Source: Saprospiraceae bacterium (GTDB taxonomy: Bacteria > Bacteroidota > Bacteroidia > Chitinophagales > Saprospiraceae). Taken from it: DNA of 64,000 nt. The translations under genes were made by a program, and so were the position numbers. Below the pieces are notes generated by a model, which worked only from the letters and a program-made list of their open reading frames with translations, made no database searches and was not told the origin of the DNA. The stretch covers positions 1 to 64,000 of the forward strand of contig JAHDBH010000001.1 in assembly GCA_020630495.1 (NCBI GenBank). The letters are read 5' to 3'. Below, one piece after another: positions 60,278-64,000 of the stretch (position 1 is its first letter; the number at the start of each line of letters is the position of its first letter).

Positions 60278-61588
60278 GTGATCAAACGAAGCATACATAA
60301 GGAGATATTTCAGCTGACGATTCCCAATATTGTCAGTAATATCTCTGTCCCGCTCATAGGCTCAGTGGATACGATTCTCATGGGCCATATATCCACGGCA
60401 CATCTAGGAGCTGTAGGTCTGGGCAGCATGATATTTAGCTTCCTCTATTGGAACATGGGATTTCTGCGTATGAGCACCACGGGTCTCACTGCTCAGGCTT
60501 ACGGTAGATCTGATAGGCGAGAGCAGTATCGCATACTAGTCCGAGCTCTACTGGTGGCAGCTGCTGCAGGATTGCTACTGATAGCGCTGAGGATTCCTTT
60601 GGCTAGTGGAGGTCTTGAGGTATTCAGCGTAGAGGCTGCGCAGCGAGATCTGGTGCGTGGCTATGTGCAGATCAGAATGCTAGCAGCGCCTGCTTCTCTA
60701 GTCCTCATGGTACTTCTAGGATGGTATCTCGGAATGCAGAATGCTAAGATTCCACTTCTGGTCACAGTCTTGATCAATCTGAGCAATATCCTTCTGAGCT
60801 ATGTGCTTGTAGTCCGATATGACTATGATATGGCTGGTGTGGCTTGGGGGACAGTGATAGCACAGTATCTGGGTGCTACGATTGCCATCCTCATTTGGCT
60901 AGGGAAATACCGCGACGTCGCAGGTGAGAAAGTCGTTGATATCTTAAGAGGGCTTGATGCATATCGAGAGTTTTTTAGGGTTAACAGTGATATCATCATA
61001 CGCACTCTGGTGCTCACACTTGTGTTTGGATTCATGTACAGAGAATCATCGCGACTAGGTGTGGAATTACTTGCTGTGCACATGGTGCTTTTCCAATTTC
61101 TTAATTGGATGAGTTACATCATCGATGGTCTCGCGTATGCAGCAGAGAGTCTGGTGGGAAAGTACTTTGGTGCTGAGAGCGAGTCGGGAGTGAAGCGAGC
61201 GGTGAAGTGGACTATGATATGGTCGCTGGTAGGGGCCAGCGCGATTGCTGTAGTTTATTCGCTATTTTATGAAGAGCTTTTCTGGCTATTCACGGATGAT
61301 CGGTCATTGACTGCGGAGATGCAGAGATATTATCTGTGGGTAGTTATCTTACCTCTCGCAGGATTTGCCAGTTATATATGGGATGGCATCTTCATAGGAT
61401 TGGTCGCGAGTAAAGCGATGAGAATATGTATGCTGCTCGCAGGAGCGATATTCGTCTCTAGCTATGCGGTACTGCGAGGGCTGATGCCTGCTCATGCCCT
61501 CTGGGCAGCCTTTACCCTGTTCCTTATAGCTCGTGCGGCGGCACAGGCGATTTACTACCAGCGATACCGCTTGTATGCGCCTTCATGA
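60278..61588 (+). CDS. MATE family efflux transporter
   Basis: Inner-membrane multidrug/toxin exporter of 436 residues with about 12 hydrophobic segments, starting at GTG (MIKRSIHKEIFQLTIPNI). The pattern of the two MATE halves is visible: LIGSVDTILMGHISTAHLGAVGLGS in the first and the corresponding AESLVGKYFGAES region in the second. Residue choice suggests the DinF-like branch. It exchanges Na+ or H+ for organic cations or other small molecules. It is divergent from the Ddl gene. Confidence 0.9.
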   Translation: MIKRSIHKEIFQLTIPNIVSNISVPLIGSVDTILMGHISTAHLGAVGLGSMIFSFLYWNMGFLRMSTTGLTAQAYGRSDRREQYRILVRALLVAAAAGLLLIALRIPLASGGLEVFSVEAAQRDLVRGYVQIRMLAAPASLVLMVLLGWYLGMQNAKIPLLVTVLINLSNILLSYVLVVRYDYDMAGVAWGTVIAQYLGATIAILIWLGKYRDVAGEKVVDILRGLDAYREFFRVNSDIIIRTLVLTLVFGFMYRESSRLGVELLAVHMVLFQFLNWMSYIIDGLAYAAESLVGKYFGAESESGVKRAVKWTMIWSLVGASAIAVVYSLFYEELFWLFTDDRSLTAEMQRYYLWVVILPLAGFASYIWDGIFIGLVASKAMRICMLLAGAIFVSSYAVLRGLMPAHALWAAFTLFLIARAAAQAIYYQRYRLYAPS

Positions 61589-61592
61589 AGCA

Positions 61593-61630
61593 TAAAAAAA
61601 GCCACTCCAGTACATGTACTGAAGTGGCTT
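61593..61630 (-). terminator. Rho-independent terminator of the metalloprotease gene
   Basis: AAGCCACT...AGTGGCTT encloses the 14-bp palindrome CAGTACATGTACTG with one mismatch between them, and on the minus strand is followed by seven T residues. It lies between the convergent MATE and metalloprotease genes. Confidence 0.85.
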
Positions 61631-61653
61631 GTATAGGATATTTAGATACCAGA

Positions 61654-64000
61654 CTAGTGCTGGATTACTACTTTTTCGATTTGGATAGCGCTCGCCGTAC
61701 GGGCTATGACTAGGTAGACGCCTGATGGCGCATCCGATAGATCGATACGCTGCGTATCGCGCACATCCGTATACTGAGCGATTTCCAGACCTGTGATATC
61801 TGTGATACTGACCTCAAGTCCTTGCTGATTATCAATTTCTGTCTGTAGAAGTATCAGGCCAGTGCTGGGATTGGGTGATACGCGTACGAGGTCATCTGCC
61901 GAATCCAGATCTCTTGTAGAAATCAGATTGTCCATAGCGATATTAAATTGCTCACCACCGATATAGCCGCCTTCACCATCAGTGATGACGAAGTCAAAAG
62001 AATCAAATTCACGTCCGCCCTCAAGAGATAGATACTTGACATTGCCATTGTCTACATCCGCTTGGGTAAATGTGTCACCCGTACCAAGATCCACTCCTGA
62101 TCGCTTGATACGACCATACTGGACATCATTGACGATGGTATAAATGAGTTCGTCAGCGCCATTGTTGGCATCTTCTGCAGAGAGTATGTCTGAGAGGATA
62201 TCTTCCTCGCCGCGTGCTTGTAGAAATAGGGTGTCATTGAGCAGAAGACTTGGTCCTTGTAGGCTTATGCTAGCGCACAGTTCGAGGCTCCATTCATTGA
62301 GTCTTCCACCAGATCCAGAGTTGTTGTCCTCTACTCTCAGCGTCCACAGACCCATGGCATCCTCTCCTAAGAAAGTCGCTAGTGGTTCTAGTGGTGGATA
62401 AAGCCTACCCGTAGTCATATCACAGGCAAATGCTTCTCCCGACTCATCATCATATCCCAGATCCATATTGCTGCGATTTCCACATATCTGATCAAACAGC
62501 ACCACTTCTGTACCTGCAGGTGAAATGGCGGTCACCTTGATATCACTGATAAATTCGTGCAGCATATTGATATTGGCGATGTTGATATCATTCACTGGGC
62601 TATTAGTCGATACTGCGATGCGTGACTCAATAGACGGACGACCACTTGCCGATATATTGATAGGCCCATCATTGCTCTTGAAGTCCGCGCAGCTCAGAGA
62701 TACCGTGTGAAATGAGTAGGCTGCTGTAGGTCCACCTGTGAGACATCTATTTTCACCTAGGACTCTCCAGTAATAGAGTGTATTTTCTTCTAGATTATCT
62801 CTAGGTACGTATGACGCTTCAGTGATTCCACTTTCCGTCCTTACTATATCCTCTGGACGGAATCTCGGAGAAGTGGCTATCTCCACCGTGTAGCTCTCTG
62901 CAAAGGGAGAGGGATCCCAGCTGAAAGTAGGAAGGATCGACTGACCTGCAGTGCCATCGGTTGGCCCCTGGAGCGCTATATCGCTAAAGTCAGTATTGAC
63001 TGTATTCACAGTGACTGATCTCATGATGGTATCGCTTCCATCGGCCGTAGCTCTGACGGTAAGTTCTAGATCACCCTCTAGCGTGTAATCTCTAAAGTCG
63101 AGGCTGAGCTGAGCAAGTTCACCTACGGGAACAGGATTGGTCAGCCATGTAGCCGTCACGCCGCTGGGCAGCCCATCTACTACCTCTAGAGTCACCTCAG
63201 AGCTAAATCCTAGCAATCCAGTAGTCTCAAAATTGAAACTTGCATCACCAGGCAAGCACACATTTTCCCGTATCGATAAGGGGGCAATGTCAAAGCTTGC
63301 AACACTGGGTTCTACCGCTGATACCGCATCGGTTACATTATAAAAGATATTATCAGCAGCTTCTACCATGATGCGGGCGCTTGTATTAGCACCTTCTGGT
63401 ATCTTGACATATGCAGCACCAGTGTTGAGCACATCCGTTTTGAGGGTTTCGCTAAAGTTGCGAGCATCTGATGCCCATAGGATATTTACTGTCTGGCAGT
63501 TTACGATAGAGTTATCCGTATTAGCTACGTCCCATTCTACCAGATAGAAACCTCCTGCCGTCAAGTCTTCTGATGCTCGAGGGGCAGTCACTTCAAATGG
63601 CCCTGCAGATGCAGTGGCATTGAAAGCTACTTCTGTGAAGTCCACCAGAGGTACATCAGCATTATTATCTCGCACGGTCAATCTCATCGTGATATCACGA
63701 GTAGATGTAGGCAGCGTCTCGTTGACATCACGCACCCCAGTGAGGACTGTATTGAGAGCGGGAAAGTATCTCGTGGGATCATCAGTAGGTGGTAGTGATC
63801 GGAAGAGAGGAGCATTTCCGATCGGTGCACCCAGCTGCGATAGAGGTCCCAGATCATACTGCTCCCATGTATATGTCACAGGATCGTCTTCCTCGTCAGA
63901 GTGATCAGCTGTGAGCTTAAATGGCGTGCTGATAGGTATGTGAAATCCATCAGCATAGTTGGCAATAGCTACCGGAGCCGTGTTATCGTGGGACTGATTC
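61654..64000 (-). CDS. T9SS-secreted reprolysin-like metalloprotease, C-terminal part
   Basis: Partial gene: the frame stays open to the window edge, so the GTG at 63879 is not the start. The visible part, over 780 residues, begins in a region (YADGFHIPISTPFKLTADHS, YTWEQYDLGPLSQLG) that in Bacteroidota follows the M12B/reprolysin-like catalytic domain. Next are beta domains, an FN3-like unit (PTFSWDPSPFAESYTVEIA, YYWRVLGENRC), a proprotein-convertase P-domain (FISDIKVTAISPAGTEVVLF), a cadherin-like CSPG unit (SFDFVITDGEGG) and a type A sorting tail (VSPNPSTGLILLQ). The zinc site must lie outside the window. Confidence 0.85.
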   Translation of the reverse strand, partial: NQSHDNTAPVAIANYADGFHIPISTPFKLTADHSDEEDDPVTYTWEQYDLGPLSQLGAPIGNAPLFRSLPPTDDPTRYFPALNTVLTGVRDVNETLPTSTRDITMRLTVRDNNADVPLVDFTEVAFNATASAGPFEVTAPRASEDLTAGGFYLVEWDVANTDNSIVNCQTVNILWASDARNFSETLKTDVLNTGAAYVKIPEGANTSARIMVEAADNIFYNVTDAVSAVEPSVASFDIAPLSIRENVCLPGDASFNFETTGLLGFSSEVTLEVVDGLPSGVTATWLTNPVPVGELAQLSLDFRDYTLEGDLELTVRATADGSDTIMRSVTVNTVNTDFSDIALQGPTDGTAGQSILPTFSWDPSPFAESYTVEIATSPRFRPEDIVRTESGITEASYVPRDNLEENTLYYWRVLGENRCLTGGPTAAYSFHTVSLSCADFKSNDGPINISASGRPSIESRIAVSTNSPVNDINIANINMLHEFISDIKVTAISPAGTEVVLFDQICGNRSNMDLGYDDESGEAFACDMTTGRLYPPLEPLATFLGEDAMGLWTLRVEDNNSGSGGRLNEWSLELCASISLQGPSLLLNDTLFLQARGEEDILSDILSAEDANNGADELIYTIVNDVQYGRIKRSGVDLGTGDTFTQADVDNGNVKYLSLEGGREFDSFDFVITDGEGGYIGGEQFNIAMDNLISTRDLDSADDLVRVSPNPSTGLILLQTEIDNQQGLEVSITDITGLEIAQYTDVRDTQRIDLSDAPSGVYLVIARTASAIQIEKVVIQH

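Noticed and set aside
1-64000. CRISPR array, tRNA/rRNA genes, insertion sequences or prophage
   Set aside because: No regularly spaced repeats, no TPsiC-like GGTTCGAAT with cloverleaf context, and no transposase, integrase or phage structural protein among the open reading frames.

Overview
The window looks like a chromosomal segment of a Bacteroidota bacterium, probably a Saprospirales relative (phylum fairly sure, order is inference). Evidence: five secreted proteins end in type IX secretion (T9SS) type A sorting tails and one in a CHU_C/type B tail; intergenic regions carry the Bacteroidota -7 promoter box TAnnTTTG; and there are Bacteroidota-typical families (DUF6089-like barrel, DUF4230, DUF2490, choice-of-anchor B, separate PurS, LptC next to a CNNM/CorC protein). 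I saw no tRNA, rRNA, CRISPR array, transposase or prophage gene.

Layout. 0-8 kb: SDR oxidoreductase and NADP-glutamate dehydrogenase, then TrkH, a secreted GH9 glucanase and a photolyase/cryptochrome. 8-14.6 kb: a T9SS subtilase, a small outer-membrane-type protein, Dps with a membrane protein, a DUF3124 lipoprotein and an MscS channel. 14.7-23 kb: class-3-like aldehyde dehydrogenase with methylmalonyl-CoA mutase, HemW, a tocopherol-cyclase-family protein, a winged-helix/phosphoribosyltransferase regulator behind a perfect 16-bp inverted repeat, and ATP-dependent PEP carboxykinase. 23-33.6 kb: pssA-purS-rsmI; a T9SS type B protein coupled to lptC and a CorC-like protein; MarR, nitroreductase, NUDIX; a choice-of-anchor B protein. 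33.8-43 kb: envelope proteins, a 27-residue membrane peptide candidate before ribA, a band-7 protein, an NqrM-like protein, a Kazal-like repeat protein and MazG. 43-49 kb: rpsO-pnp, a phosphopantetheinyl transferase operon, dcd and a NUDIX/winged-helix regulator. 49-56.4 kb: a maltodextrin operon (pgmB, GH65 phosphorylase, lipoprotein GH13, T9SS GH13). 56.4-64 kb: rhodanese, PASTA protein, a double-length D-Ala-D-Ala ligase, a MATE transporter and the 3' part of a secreted metalloprotease.

How the genes work together. The gene set suits an aerobic, surface-active degrader of polysaccharide and protein: secreted GH9, GH13, subtilase and metalloprotease outside; a phosphorolytic maltose route (GH65 plus beta-phosphoglucomutase) inside; gluconeogenesis and methylmalonyl-CoA metabolism to process the carbon.

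The most unusual signal is not a gene. I count 19 copies, on both strands, of a 16-nt element: a T-rich foot (ATTT, TTTT or CTTT), a 4-bp stem closed by C-G, and a GAAA, GACA or GTAA loop. The stem takes 12 different sequences yet stays complementary (one copy uses a wobble pair), so folding rather than sequence seems conserved. It lies between genes and inside genes. I do not recognise it as a described repeat family. All calls come from reading the sequence by eye; no search or folding program was run.
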